Source: Petaurus breviceps papuanus (lineage: Eukaryota > Chordata > Mammalia > Diprotodontia > Petauridae). Taken from it: DNA of 64,000 nucleotides. This document shows, piece after piece, positions 11,405 to 21,640 of the stretch; position 1 is the first letter of the stretch; each line of letters starts with the position of its first letter. The notes beneath the pieces were generated by a model. That model was not told the origin of the DNA. It made no database searches and worked only from the letters and a program-made list of their open reading frames with translations. A program made the position numbers and the translations under genes. The stretch spans positions 6,582,128-6,646,127 of the forward strand of contig JAMXIF010000031.1 of the NCBI GenBank assembly GCA_028583685.1, given 5' to 3'.

Positions 11405-11590
11405 AAAAAAAGAGTTCTCTATTTAATAACAGTAATAACTACTAGCATTTATGTAGTGCTTTCAGGTTTGCTAAGTGCTTGGCAAATATCATTTCATTTG
11501 ATCTTTACAAGAACCATAGGAGGTTGATGCTGTGATTAACCCTCTTTTTCAAAGGAGGAACCCAAGGTTTGTTACTTTAATTATTGAATT
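11405..11590 (-). mobile_element. MIR3-type SINE, antisense
   Basis: TACTAGCATTTATGTAGTGC, then TTTGCTAAGTGCTTGGCAAA and CATTTGATCTTTACAAGAAC, is the antisense MIR3 3' half. Confidence 0.8.
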
Positions 11591-12373
11591 AGTTGTAGTT
11601 TCCTTTAAGAGCAGCGAGTTTGTCTTACTCTTTCCACCATATTTTAGGATGACTTGGTCTTAGCACGTTTTTCCTTCACCTGTCCTGCCCCTTCCAGTTG
11701 CCTCCCTCTGGGTCCTAGATGTCTCACAACTAGAAGTTGTTGCTGCCACTACTTTAATAGAAGTAGGATTCCAGCTAGCTCCCCATCCTTCTTGCTTGGC
11801 TTGCTAGCTACAACAGGTTCTATCCGAGATGGGTACTGGAACCTCGAGGGCTAAGTTTAGTTGTTCGTGTTGTAGCTTTGTTTTTTTCCTAAAGAAGACT
11901 TTTCAATCTGAGAATCACAACAAAGTGATGTCACCTGGAACTAACAGAACCTGACAAGCACAATTCTCCTAATTAGCCATCCCTTACTCACTCGAAGTCA
12001 TAGCTGTCAGACCAATTCAAGCCTAGGCAGAAGGGCAGAACTGATAGCCTAGAGTCCAGACTCTTGTTTCAGGGACTAACGCGATCATCTGTTATCATTT
12101 TTGATCCTTTCTGGCCCTGTATTTATGTTTAGACTGGAGATACAGCAAAGGAATTTTTGTTTGAGGCCTCACAACCTTTCTTCTGTAACTTTTCACACCC
12201 TTGTTATCTGATATTATCTCTTGAAGGGATGTTCATTCAGGTAGCACAGTAACCTGAAGGGACTTATTTTAGTTTGGCTCGGTGGTTATGTTAAGAGGTA
12301 CAGATGTTGACTGTCCATATTGAATGAAGCAATCCTAATGGAAGTGGTTTTGAAGTCCACCCTCCCCCCCCCA

Positions 12374-12375
<2 letters not shown>
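11591..12375. other. Unassigned intronic DNA
   Basis: No family recognised. It ends in a C-run beside a CA microsatellite. Confidence 0.5.

Positions 12376-12409
<34 letters not shown>
12376..12409. repeat. (CA)n microsatellite
   Basis: About 17 perfect CA units. Confidence 0.98.
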
Positions 12410-12411
<2 letters not shown>

Positions 12412-12654
12412 CCCTCATCTTACCAGTGATTTGGCTGAAATCCTTCCCACAGGACATCTGTAATTTGTGAAGAACATTTATTTACTTGGATGCTGAATTT
12501 CTTTTACTTTCCAGTAATTTACTGGCCAAAGAGTGATGGGGCCCAGTTTTATATCTCCCCTGTTGTTAGCAGCTATATGAGTCTCATATATCTGACACCA
12601 AAGATGATACTTAATCATGTTTCTTTGGAGTCAGTTTTCTGGTTCAGAAAAGCC

Positions 12655-12790
12655 TCATTTAAGTGGAAATAATAATAGACTTGAAGTCAGAAGATCTGGA
12701 TCTGAATCTTGGCCCTGACACTTATCAGCTGTCAATGCAGTTACATTGAGCTGCAATTTCCTCGTCTTGTAAAATGAAAATAAGTAAAAT
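12655..12790 (+). mobile_element. MIR-type SINE
   Basis: GACTTGAAGTCAGAAGATCT, ACACTTATCAGCTGT and TTTCCTCGTCTTGTAAAATG follow the MIR order. Diverged. Confidence 0.75.
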
Positions 12791-13236
12791 GTAAAAGTTA
12801 TATTTAAACTGAAGAGCAACCTTTGGATAGAGGAAAAGAGCCGAGAATAAAAAAAATGAGTGTCACCATGAGATTGGGATAAAAATACTGACAGTTCCAC
12901 ATAGGATAATGATAGAGATATTGTTCCTAAAAAGCCAAAATGCTTGGGCAGAAGGAACAGAGGTGACCAACAGAAAGTAGATGTGACCAGTGAGGTATAT
13001 TTGTACTTGTGTAGAAGGTAGAGAGTACCACAGAAGTCAGAGATCAGTTTGGGGCTAAACTGGGGGTTGGAGGTACATAAGACAGTCAGAGGAAGCTATG
13101 AAATCTTGCTATGGCAGAGTTCTGGGCCAGGAGCAAGGGTGGGAAGGGTCTACCAGCTTTTAGCCAGCCTAGTACCAGGCTAAGGACAATGGTGGAAGTG
13201 ATGGTGATTTAGTGATAGTAGTGAGGACAACGATAT
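12791..13236. other. Unassigned intronic DNA
   Basis: Purine-rich in part; no repeat or gene recognised. Confidence 0.5.
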
Positions 13237-13445
13237 TTGGAATTTATAAACTCACAGAGTCTGGGTAACACCCTCAGCAGTCATCTAATCCATCCCATAG
13301 CTGAAAAGAGTCTCCACTGTAACATATACAACAAGGGGTTCTCTAAACTCTACCTGAAGATCTTCAAAGAGGGGGAACCTATTACCCCTCAAAGCATTCC
13401 ATTCCACTTTGGGATAACTCTCATTTTTAGGAAGCCCAAATTTGG
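13237..13445 (-). mobile_element. L3/CR1 LINE fragment, antisense
   Basis: GAAGATCTTCAAAGAGGGGG and CATTCCATTCCACTTTGGGA, then TTTTTAGGAAG, match the antisense L3/CR1 3' region. Confidence 0.7.
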
Positions 13446-14470
13446 AAATCTAGCCTTCCCCAGAATGTCAAGCTCTAGAATAATGACTATTGTGCCTTGT
13501 GGAAGTCTTGTGTGGGAGTCAGGATGAGATTGAGTTACTTTTCCAAGAAGGATCAAGCAAGATACAGAACCAATGTCCCCAGAACCCAGTAGTTGATTTT
13601 TCCTCCCCTTCCAATTGAGCCATATTGTATCTAATACAAAACTTTGCTCCCTCCTTGAGGAATGGGTTTTATTCAGATATCAGTTGTATATAAACTCTTA
13701 AATGAACATTCTTTAAACACTTTGAGTTAGTTACTTGCCCCTTAATTCTTTTTTAATTTATATCATTCAGCAAAAATCATTAGCATCAATATTATGGCAT
13801 AAGCAATTCTACTTGCTTGATGTCTTCCCATAAGCTGTCTTCTAAATGTAAGGAATATGCCCCTTATTAGGAAGCTATGTAACTTCTGCCCTTATGCTGT
13901 CCATCAACCAGTCTACCCATGAGTAAGCTGCCTATAGCCAGCCAACAAATTCTTCCCTCCAATTGCAAGCAATGGATTGGGGGAGGGGAAAGGACTGCTC
14001 ACTCCTCATATCATATGTCAAACCATTTTTCAAGGGCATTTAGCTCACTGTCTAGCAAGAACAAAGGGTCTAGGGGAACATTTCACTGATGCTAACAAAT
14101 CCAAATAAGGAAGGCAAATTGATCTGTTTCCAGGACAAGTAGATTCTTTCATGAACATCATATACATGGAGAGGATCAGACCCAAATGACACCCCATTAA
14201 TAACTTATAAAAGCATCTAATTAGTTAGGGTTAATTTGGTATTCATTGTAAGAACATTCATCATGGGTTCTGATGGCTGATGTTAGCCAAGAAATTAATA
14301 TTCTAGGACTGGAAAATCCCCCTATATATACCCAAATAATAGATTGAGTGCATGATTTAATAGCTCTACTAAGTGTATCCTTCAAATTGAAGACATTTAA
14401 TGCAATATGGTATCACTCCATGAACCTATAAGCCTAAATCACTTCAGCATGCACTTAGATCCAAGTAAAT
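13446..14470. other. Unassigned intronic DNA
   Basis: About 1 kb without recognised repeats or coding signal. Confidence 0.5.
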
Positions 14471-14474
14471 ACAT

Positions 14475-14535
14475 TGAGCTCAGTATCTGCCTGGCACATA
14501 GTAGGTTCTTAATAAATACTTATTGAATGGACAAT
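14475..14535 (+). mobile_element. L2 LINE 3' terminus
   Basis: CTGCCTGGCACATAGTAGGT and TTAATAAATACTTATTGAAT are the L2 end. Confidence 0.8.
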
Positions 14536-14674
14536 CTGGATAAAAGGGCTAATATAGAACTACAGAATGACCAGTAACAAATGACCAACATAATTGAGCA
14601 GTGACTATGGAGATACTTCATAACAACCACAAAGCTTTTCGAACACATACTGATTCCAGGGTGAAAGAACAAAG

Positions 14675-14870
14675 TTGTAATATTAATAGCTCAAATTTAT
14701 TTAGCAGCTTTAGTTTTATAAAGTCCTTTCCTCACACTAACTAGCAATATTATTGTTCCCATTTTACAGATAAGGAAATTGATAAAGGTACAGAGAAAAC
14801 AAATGATTGGACAAGGATCTTACAATCAGAGAGAGCCAAAAATAAACCTTAGTTCTTTTGATAAGACCAA
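14675..14870 (-). mobile_element. MIR3-type SINE, antisense
   Basis: AATAGCTCAAATTTATTTAG, then CCCATTTTACAGATAAGGAA; the 5' part is degraded. Confidence 0.75.
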
Positions 14871-15195
14871 TGTTTTTTTTTTTCCATGACACTATAATTT
14901 TTTAATTAATTGATTAGGTTTTCAATTAATTCATTTCTCTCCCTCCCACTCCCACACTATTGGAAAAAAAAACACAAATAAAGCCTTGTAACAAATTTGC
15001 AGTCACACAAAACAAATTCCCATACTGACTTTGTCCAAAAATGTATGTCTATCACCTCTCTGTGTGAGATTCTACAAGAAGGTAGCCCTAAAGAGGAAGG
15101 AAGTGAGGGAAATCTACTAGTTAAATGTCTGTTATTCCAGTGGCTTACCTCTGTCATCTTATAGGAATGAGGGAAAAACCACAAGAAAACTATCT
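14871..15195 (-). mobile_element. L1 3'UTR fragment, antisense
   Basis: A T-run, TCAATTAATTCATTTCTCTC, AACAAATTTGCAGTCACACA and CCAAAAATGTATGTCTATCA resemble a marsupial L1 3'UTR as I recall it. No ORF2 coding part is attached. Confidence 0.55.
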
Positions 15196-16080
15196 TTAGA
15201 TCATTTGGATGGGGGAGTTTAGGGAACTTCAGAAGTCTTTCAATTCTTTTATTTTTGACCAGCTACTATCAGTCCCCTTAAGCTACAGTATGTTCTATTT
15301 CCTACTTTTCCACTGTGGAAAAATTAAGAAAAAGCTAGGAGCCAAATTGAAAACAGGTTTGACCCAGGAGTCTTAAATCTAGTTGCCTGAATGGCCCATG
15401 ACATAACACTCCCTTCCTCATCAGAGATTCTTTAATGCAATTGCAATTGAAGCAGTGTATTATTTCTTATGAAGACTCTTATTTCTAAGGATGCCCTACA
15501 TCAGCCTTGGCAATATTAGGTTAGAGAATTTCAGGATAATTCATCATGTGGAATTTAAAAGCACACTCAGAGTTCTACATTAAGAAAGACTCCGTTTACT
15601 GATAAATTCTTTGGATAATGTAGCAAGGCAGCAATAAATTAAAATAACCTCAATATTAGGACAGATAAATTAGGACAGAAAAGAACTGACCAGTTAGTTT
15701 CTAACTTCAGGCAAAATCATTGTCTTCAGTTCTGGACAGAGGATTGTTGGGCTGCCTCAGTGGGTGGTTGGGCATTTGTCTGAGCCCCTTGGGGCATTTT
15801 TCAAGGAGAGTAAGGAAACAATAGTCACCTGATCCTCTGAAGATACTTCTTAACAACCTGATATATTTATCATTTGCCTGACCAGGTTGTGGAATTCTCC
15901 CATCATCGGAGACAGAATACTTGTTAAGGGCTTAAAATATTACAAGCTAATACTTTGGTGATTCCGTGACTTATTTTTATCATATATAACAAAAACAGTG
16001 ACAGCCCGTGAGCTCTTTTTTGTTCTGAAATTCTATCATATTTACTATATGATTGATCTTAACACTTAATCTTATTATCG
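15196..16080. other. Unassigned, repeat-poor intronic DNA
   Basis: No repeat family recognised over about 900 bp. Possible conserved non-coding sequence, but nothing specific supports it. Confidence 0.4.
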
Positions 16081-16084
16081 CCTT

Positions 16085-16150
16085 GAGTATACTTCATCTC
16101 CCCTGCTAGAAATTCCTTGAAGGCAGGAATAATGAGTGCTTCGGTGTTGC
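16085..16150 (+). mobile_element. L2 LINE fragment
   Basis: CTAGAAATTCCTTGAAGGCA resembles the L2 3' motif ending CTTGAGGGCAGGGA. Confidence 0.5.
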
Positions 16151-16189
16151 TAGACTTAGCAGTTCCAAGACTCAGATTTAACTCCCAAC

Positions 16190-16405
16190 TTCAGGAGGGG
16201 TAGCATGGAATGGTAGGGTGGAATGTTAGACTTTGAGTTACAAGACCTGGGTTCAAATCTTGCCTCAGATAGCTTAATAACTGGGTGACCCTGGGCTAAT
16301 CATATGCTATTTTAGCCTCATTTTCCTTATCTGCAATAATAATAGTACTGCCCTTATAGACTTATGAGGAGCAAATATACATGAAATGCAACCATCAAAG
16401 TTAAA
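16190..16405 (+). mobile_element. MIR3-type SINE
   Basis: TACAAGACCTGGGTTCAAAT, GTGACCCTGGGCTAATCATA and TATCTGCAATAATAATAGTA follow the family order. Confidence 0.8.
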
Positions 16406-16539
16406 AAAATAAGGGACTCCATTTCATATGTGGAAAATGAGAGGGATTGGAGTAGATGATCTCAAAAGCAGCTTCCAGTTCATACAAGCTATTACTATGT
16501 GCTTACTATCTATGCACCTACCCTCACATTCTAATGGGG

Positions 16540-16660
16540 GAGACTAGATATATACACATATATGCATATGCACAGTATATTTACATATACATATATTATA
16601 TGCATATTATATATGTGGGTGTATATATATATGAAATACACACATACAAAGTAGTTCAGT
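16540..16660. repeat. TA/CA-rich low-complexity tract
   Basis: Interspersed TATA, CACATA and GCATAT runs. Confidence 0.85.
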
Positions 16661-16689
16661 ACAGTATTTTGAGAGGAAAATGCTGGCAG

Positions 16690-16945
16690 TTGGAACAGCC
16701 AGGTGGTGTAGTGGATAAAGCACTGGGCTTGAAATTAGCAAGATTCATTTTCATGCGTTCAAATTTGGGCTCAGATACTTACTAGCCATGTGACCCTGGG
16801 CAAGTAACTTAACCCTCTTTGCCTCAGTTTCTTATCTGTATAATGAACTGAAGAAGGACAAGGCAAATCACCCCAGCATCTTTCCAAGAAAATCCCAAAG
16901 GGGGTCAGAAAGAGTCAGACATGACTGAACAGCTGAATTAGCAGT
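16690..16945 (+). mobile_element. RTE-tailed marsupial SINE
   Basis: The tRNA-derived head CAGCCAGGTGGTGTAGTGGA and middle GTGACCCTGGGCAAGTAACT lead to an RTE-like tail (AAAGAGTCAGACATGACTGA). Full-length form of about 250 bp. Confidence 0.85.
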
Positions 16946-17421
16946 TGAGAAAATCAGGAAAGGCTTCATGAAAAAGTTAATATATAAATTGCATTTTCTA
17001 AAAGGAAGACAGAGACTCTAAGATGCTAAGGTCAATACACAAAAAAAAATGAATACAATATGGTTATGGGACAGCAGTAGCAAGATGGAGGGAGAAGCAG
17101 ATCAGGAAAGTCGCCTTATTTTAGAATAGTAATCTGACTATTTCACAGTCATTAGAATAGAGATAGAAATTGGGCCTGCCACTTTATTGATATTGGGAAC
17201 TCCAGGATGAGGAAACTACTTACACTAATACAGATTGAAATCTTCTTTGCAGTTTAAATTTAAATTTAAAAGCTGTCTAGAGCATTGAGCAGTTGGAAAG
17301 TATAAGAGAAAAGGATTTGAACCCAGGTCTTATCTCCCTTCAAAACCCATGAGATTCAAATGGGATAGAGGATTTTTAAAGCTGTAAAGCACTATTCAAA
17401 GGTAAGTTATTACTTTTTTTT
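16946..17421. other. Unassigned intronic DNA
   Basis: Nothing recognised. It precedes the left arm of an inverted repeat. Confidence 0.5.
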
Positions 17422-17547
17422 TCATTATTTTATGTTCCCCTATAACATACAGTGCTAGGCAGAGAATAGATACTCAATGCATCTTTTTGATAAAATGAAG
17501 GCAAAACATAAAGTTAAAATTAGACATCATGTTCAAGGATGAACTAT
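17422..17547 (+). repeat. Left arm of a ~125-bp inverted duplication
   Basis: Its reverse complement matches 18426-18549 with about 8 substitutions, mostly transitions, and one 2-bp gap. Landmark: ATTTTATGTTCCCCTATAAC here and GTTATAGGGGAACATAAAAT in the other arm. The arm includes a worn L2 3' end (AGTGCTAGGCAGAGAATAGA). Confidence 0.93.
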
Positions 17548-17809
17548 CCAGAATTCAAGGAAACTGGCCTACTCTAATATTTAAAATGAAAGAGAAAGGA
17601 CTGAAGGAGAAGGAGGGAAACAGCTTGCCATGGTGTGCCATAGTGCTTCAACTGAAATCAGGAAAAATGAGTTTGAATTGTACCTCAGATACTGTGTGAC
17701 CATGATGAAGTCAGAACCTCAGGCTCCTCCTCTGTCAGATTGTGTTCATGATAACCTCTGTCACGGAGCTCTTGTGAGAAAAGTACTTTTGAAAACCCTA
17801 AAGTGCTCT

Positions 17810-18355
17810 GTGGAGGTAATTAGATGGCACAGTGGATAGAGTTCCAGATCTGGAGTCAGGGATACTCATCTTCCTGAGTTCCAGCCCTGAGCAAGTCACT
17901 TCACCCTCTTTGCCTTAGTTTTCTCATCTGTAAAATGAGCTGGAGAAGGAAATGCAAACTGCTCTACTATCTTTGTCAAGAAAACCCCAAATAGGGGCAG
18001 CCAGGTAGCATAGCGAGTAAGAGCACCGGCTCCAGTGTCAGGATGACCTGGGGATCGAATCCGGGCTCAGACACTTAGCACCCACCCAGAAACACCTGGC
18101 CATGTAACCTTGAGCAAGTTACTTAACCCCAGTTGCTTAGGGGCGGCCAGGTGGCTCAGCGAGTAAGAGCACCGGCCCCAGAGTCCAAATGATGGAATCC
18201 GGGCTCCGATACTTAGCACCACACCCAGAAACACCTGGCCATGTAACCTTGAGCAAGTTACTTAACCCCAATTGCTTTAAAAAAAATAAAAAAAGAAAAC
18301 CCCAAATGGAGTCATGAAGAGTCAGACACAACTGAAACAACTGAATAATAACAAC
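17810..18355 (+). mobile_element. RTE-tailed SINE, itself split by a dimeric SINE
   Basis: The head is at 17815 (TAATTAGATGGCACAGTGGA) and the middle is CTCATCTGTAAAATGAGCTG. The tail resumes at 18308 with GGAGTCATGAAGAGTCAGAC. Near-identical target copies AAAGTGCTCT (17800-17809) and AAAGTTCTCT (18356-18365) bound it. Confidence 0.9.
17993..18292 (+). mobile_element. Dimeric tRNA-type SINE, second insertion
   Basis: Same head-to-tail structure and same monomer junction (TTGCTTA|GGGGCGGCC at about 18139/18140) as the copy at 8368. The left monomer carries CACCCACCCAGAAACACC. The 15-bp duplication AAGAAAACCCCAAAT is at 17978-17992 and 18293-18307. Confidence 0.92.
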
Positions 18356-18425
18356 AAAGTTCTCTATAAATGTTAATTACTATTATAGCCAGAGGGAGAG
18401 ATATTAGCCTATAGAGGGAAGAAAA

Positions 18426-18549
18426 ATAGTTCATCCTTGAACGTGACATCTAATTTTACCTTTATGCTCTGCCTTCATTTTATCAAAAAGATGCACTGAG
18501 TATCTATTCTCTGTCTAGCACTGTGTTATAGGGGAACATAAAATAATGA
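18426..18549 (-). repeat. Right arm of the ~125-bp inverted duplication
   Basis: Reverse-complement partner of 17422-17547, about 93% identical by eye. The 878-bp spacer now holds a MIR, an RTE-tailed SINE and a dimeric SINE. Confidence 0.93.
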
Positions 18550-18583
18550 CACATACTTGTGAATAGTTTTGTTATATTCTGAT

Positions 18584-18744
18584 CCTAACATTTTTTTTTA
18601 AGCAATCAGGGTTAAGTAACTTGCTCAAGGTTACACGGCCAGTTATTTCTGGATGTGGTGCTGAGTATCTGAGCCCGGATTTGATCCAGGTCATCCCGAC
18701 ACTGGAGCTGGTGCTCTTACTTGCTGAGCCACCTGGCCGCCCCC
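18584..18744 (-). mobile_element. Single-unit SINE of the dimer's right-monomer type
   Basis: Antisense copy running from poly-T to ACCTGGCCGCCCC. Its diagnostic region, CAGTTATTTCTGGATGTGGT, corresponds to the right monomer at 8515. A perfect 19-bp duplication, AGTTTTGTTATATTCTGAT, is at 18565-18583 and 18745-18763. Confidence 0.93.
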
Positions 18745-18784
18745 AGTTTTGTTATATTCTGATACCTCCTGGACAGTAAATATG

Positions 18785-19145
18785 GAATACTACCATAGAC
18801 ACACACTAACTGGCCCCCAAAACTTGTCCATTCCCCTAATTTCTCTATTTTTGTTGGTGGATTCATCATTTACTCAATTATCCAGACTTGAAAGCCTTAG
18901 TATTCTCTTTGACTCTTTCTTCTCTTGCACATCTAACATGTTGTTTCCCTGCCATATCCCTCATCTCCATTATCAGCTTTTTGCCTACACTGCAGCCTTC
19001 CTGATTCACATCTTCATTGTCTTTCTTCTCTCTGATTTGGACCATTGCAACAACCTCCTAATTGGTCTGGTCTCCATTCATTCCTCTCTCAAATCCGTTG
19101 TACATACATATACAAGGAAGCTCCCAAATACATTGTTTTGATCAT
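18785..19145 (+). mobile_element. L2 LINE ORF fragment
   Basis: Plus-strand translation includes SDLDHCNNLLIGLV, matching the L2-type LDYCNSLLAGLP segment after the reverse transcriptase. Confidence 0.7.
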
Positions 19146-19163
19146 AGGAGAAAACATCTATTA

Positions 19164-19314
19164 GGGAAGGAGGGAGGAAAAGAAGGAAAAAAGGAAGGAA
19201 GGAAAGAAGGAAGGAAGGAAGGAAGGAAGGAAGGAAGGAAGGAAGGAAGGAAGGAAGGAAGGAAGGAAGGAAGGAAGGAAGGAAGGAAGGAAGGAAGGAA
19301 GGAAGGAAAAAAAA
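19164..19314. repeat. (GGAA)n microsatellite
   Basis: About 25 nearly perfect GGAA units from about 19207, with an imperfect purine lead-in. On the minus strand it reads TTCC. Confidence 0.98.
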
Positions 19315-20020
19315 TAAGCTATTATTATTATTCTCTCCCCTTTGAATTTCAAACATTCATATAATGTTGTGACATCACACTCAACCACAAGCTAAGCAAC
19401 GATAAAATAACAGAAAGGAAATGTTAGAGTGGAGTGAGCATGTATTGATTTAATTAAAACCAATTTCCACTGTAATAAGAAAAGCTCAGTCTGTTCCCTT
19501 CATTCAACTGAGGCACAGGAACATTGGAAAGATCCTGAGTCATTGAAATGTCCTCCAAAACATTCTGCTTGCTATTGCCTATAAATCTAATTACTATAAG
19601 ACATGGTGCATTATGAACATGTTTCGCTTATTCTTTCTTTTAAATTTCCTTTGTGTTATTGCATTACAGGGTTAGTTAATGGGAAAATTTCCCAACCAAA
19701 AAGAAATGAATGGTAAAATAATAATAATAACAATTTCCATCAATTGTAAAATGAAATAATCAGTGAATGATGTTGAGGAGTTGCAAAATGCTGTTCAAGC
19801 TCTTGGATTTGGAAGGTCCCCATCAGAGTACCTAGGATTTCTCAGTCTCTGCCAGTCTTTCCCCTATCTAGAAAAGTCATAGAAGATTAAAGTAATGAAA
19901 TTACTCCATTAATGTTCTGACCGCAAGCATGTAAGCAACCTCAGGCAATGCTTTATTTAGTAGTAATGCTTTAGTTTTATTTCCCCAGAAAAGTAATCCC
20001 AGAAATTTGATACATAATCT
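19315..20020. other. Unassigned intronic DNA
   Basis: No repeat or coding signal recognised. Confidence 0.5.
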
Positions 20021-20252
20021 TATCTTATAGCTGAAAAGATACTTCAAAAAGTCATCTAGCCCAATTACGACCCAAGCAGTCAGTCCAACTACAATATCCC
20101 CAATTACTGGTTATCAGTTCTCTGCTTAAAATCCATGAATAGGGGAACTAGATGGCCAGTTCTGGTTTTTGAGAGCTCTAAATTTTAAACATTTTTTCCT
20201 AGTTATTTGGGGGCTTTTGTTGTTTGTTTGTTTTTGGTATCCAGCAGATACA

Positions 20253-20325
20253 GAATGTCCCTAAAGTCTTGGTGTAGTTTTAAGGTTTCAAACTTAAAAT
20301 TGCACTGAGGCTTTTGGAATACCTT
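20253..20325. mobile_element. Palindromic MITE, Tc1/mariner-like
   Basis: A near palindrome: CTAAAGTCTTGGTGTAGTTT ... AAAATTGCACTGAGGCTTTT around a GTTTCAAA loop. The arms resemble the terminal repeats of the transposon at 47194-48045 (GTGCAGTTTTAA core). Confidence 0.7.
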
Positions 20326-20754
20326 AAATATACCTCTGACATGTATTCTGCCCTCTGTGAGCAAGTTCATACAAGTCTAATCCCTTTTCTACAGGACAGT
20401 TTTTCAAGTACTAAACTGGCCTACTCCTTGCAAACCACTTTTGTATGCCTTGGTTTCGGTGATGTCATATCTTAGCTGGTGCTTGCAGTTTTGTGTTATC
20501 CACAGATTTAAAGGGCATGTCCATCTGTTCCTTTGTCCAAGCCATTGATAAAAATATTTAGAAGACTAGATCTTACATAAGCCAGTGTATCATTCTACTA
20601 GGGACCGTTCTCCATGTTGACATTAATCAATTAATCACCATTCCATGGTGGTTCAGCAGTCCATGGGTTCAACCTATCTTGAATCCATTTGCATGTATTG
20701 TTTATATATTATACATCTTGCCATCTTTTCTGCAAGCATATCATAGAATACACA

Positions 20755-21045
20755 GGTGGCAGATAGGTGGCCCCATTGGATAGAGGATTAATGGTCAGGA
20801 AGACCTGTATTCAAATATGGCTTTAGAGATTTACTAGCCATGTGACCCTAGCCAAGTTACCTAACCTCTGTTATTTGAGTTTCTTCATCTGTAAAATGGG
20901 AGAAATAATAGCACATACTCCCAGGGTGGTTGTGAGGATCAAATGAAATAATAATTGTAGAATGTTTAACACAGTGTCACACATTATAAGTGCTACATAA
21001 ATGTTACTTATTACTATTATCATTATTATTATTACGTTGGCAAAT
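20755..21045 (+). mobile_element. MIR3-type SINE inserted in the L3 element
   Basis: CAGATAGGTGGCCCCATTGG, CTAGCCATGTGACCCTAGCC, TTCATCTGTAAAATGGGAGA and GTGCTACATAAATGTTACTT, ending in ATT repeats. Confidence 0.88.
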
Positions 21046-21640
21046 GACTTCCTGAAACCAGGTATGATATGTTTGTAATATTTCTCTGATCTACCAGTTC
21101 ATAATCCTTTCAAAAAAGGACATTAGATTAATCTGGCATAATTTTCCCCCTGAACCTATAATTAGCCCATAGCAACACTGCTTCATGTTCTACTTACTCA
21201 AGGAACTTATCAGGAATCAAAATCAAACTCACCAAACTATAGTTTAAAGAATCCACCTCATTTTTTTAAGATTAAAAATATTTTCCTATACCCAGGCTTC
21301 GGACATATTTCACAATTTCAACAGTATTTTTCAGAAGTTAGCAATTTTACCTCCTCATATGACTATCACTGGGTTTTTTCATTTGTTTTTTTGCTGTGTG
21401 TATTTCTGTACAGACATCTGGGTCTATGAGTAATATTGCTTCCTGTTAATTATTGGGTCATTCCACTGTTACTCTTCTCCCTACACTCTGTGGTATCTGT
21501 CTTAGAGGAATTAGTAAACAGTTTTTCCTTCCCCCCCCCACCTTTTTTTCTGTTTAAACTACTCATGGTTAGATCCATAAATCATTAACAGATATATTTT
21601 TTTTGGACCTCATAAGATGCATTTCATCCCTGCCCAAAGG

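Larger units (their letters stand above)
17615..18385 (+). mobile_element. MIR-type SINE split by a later SINE
   Basis: The left part (17615-17809) holds GAGTTTGAATTGTACCTCAG and AACCCTAAAGTGCTCT. The right part (18366-18385) is ATAAATGTTAATTACTATTA, the expected MIR continuation. The gap is filled by an RTE-tailed SINE. Confidence 0.8.
20025..21640 (-). mobile_element. Long L3/CR1 LINE, antisense, with two later insertions
   Basis: In order: GTCATCTAGCCCAATTACGA near the 3' end, then TCTGCCCTCTGTGAGCAAGT (20347), then AAGCCATTGATAAAAATATT (20542), the complement of a CR1 reverse-transcriptase FINDLD-type motif. After the SINE come CAGGAATCAAAATCAAACTC and CACCAAACTATAG. It is broken by a MITE (20253-20325) and a MIR3 SINE (20755-21045). 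The far end is approximate. Confidence 0.72.

Noticed and set aside
16540-16660. TA-rich tract as a TATA promoter cluster
   Set aside because: Low-complexity TA/CA sequence without other promoter features.
17422-18549. Inverted arms as terminal repeats of a large DNA transposon
   Set aside because: The arms contain an L2 3' end, show no clear flanking target duplication, and the spacer has no transposase.
19164-19388. Open frames with Lys/Glu/Gly or Leu/Pro/Ser repeats
   Set aside because: They are translations of the GGAA microsatellite.
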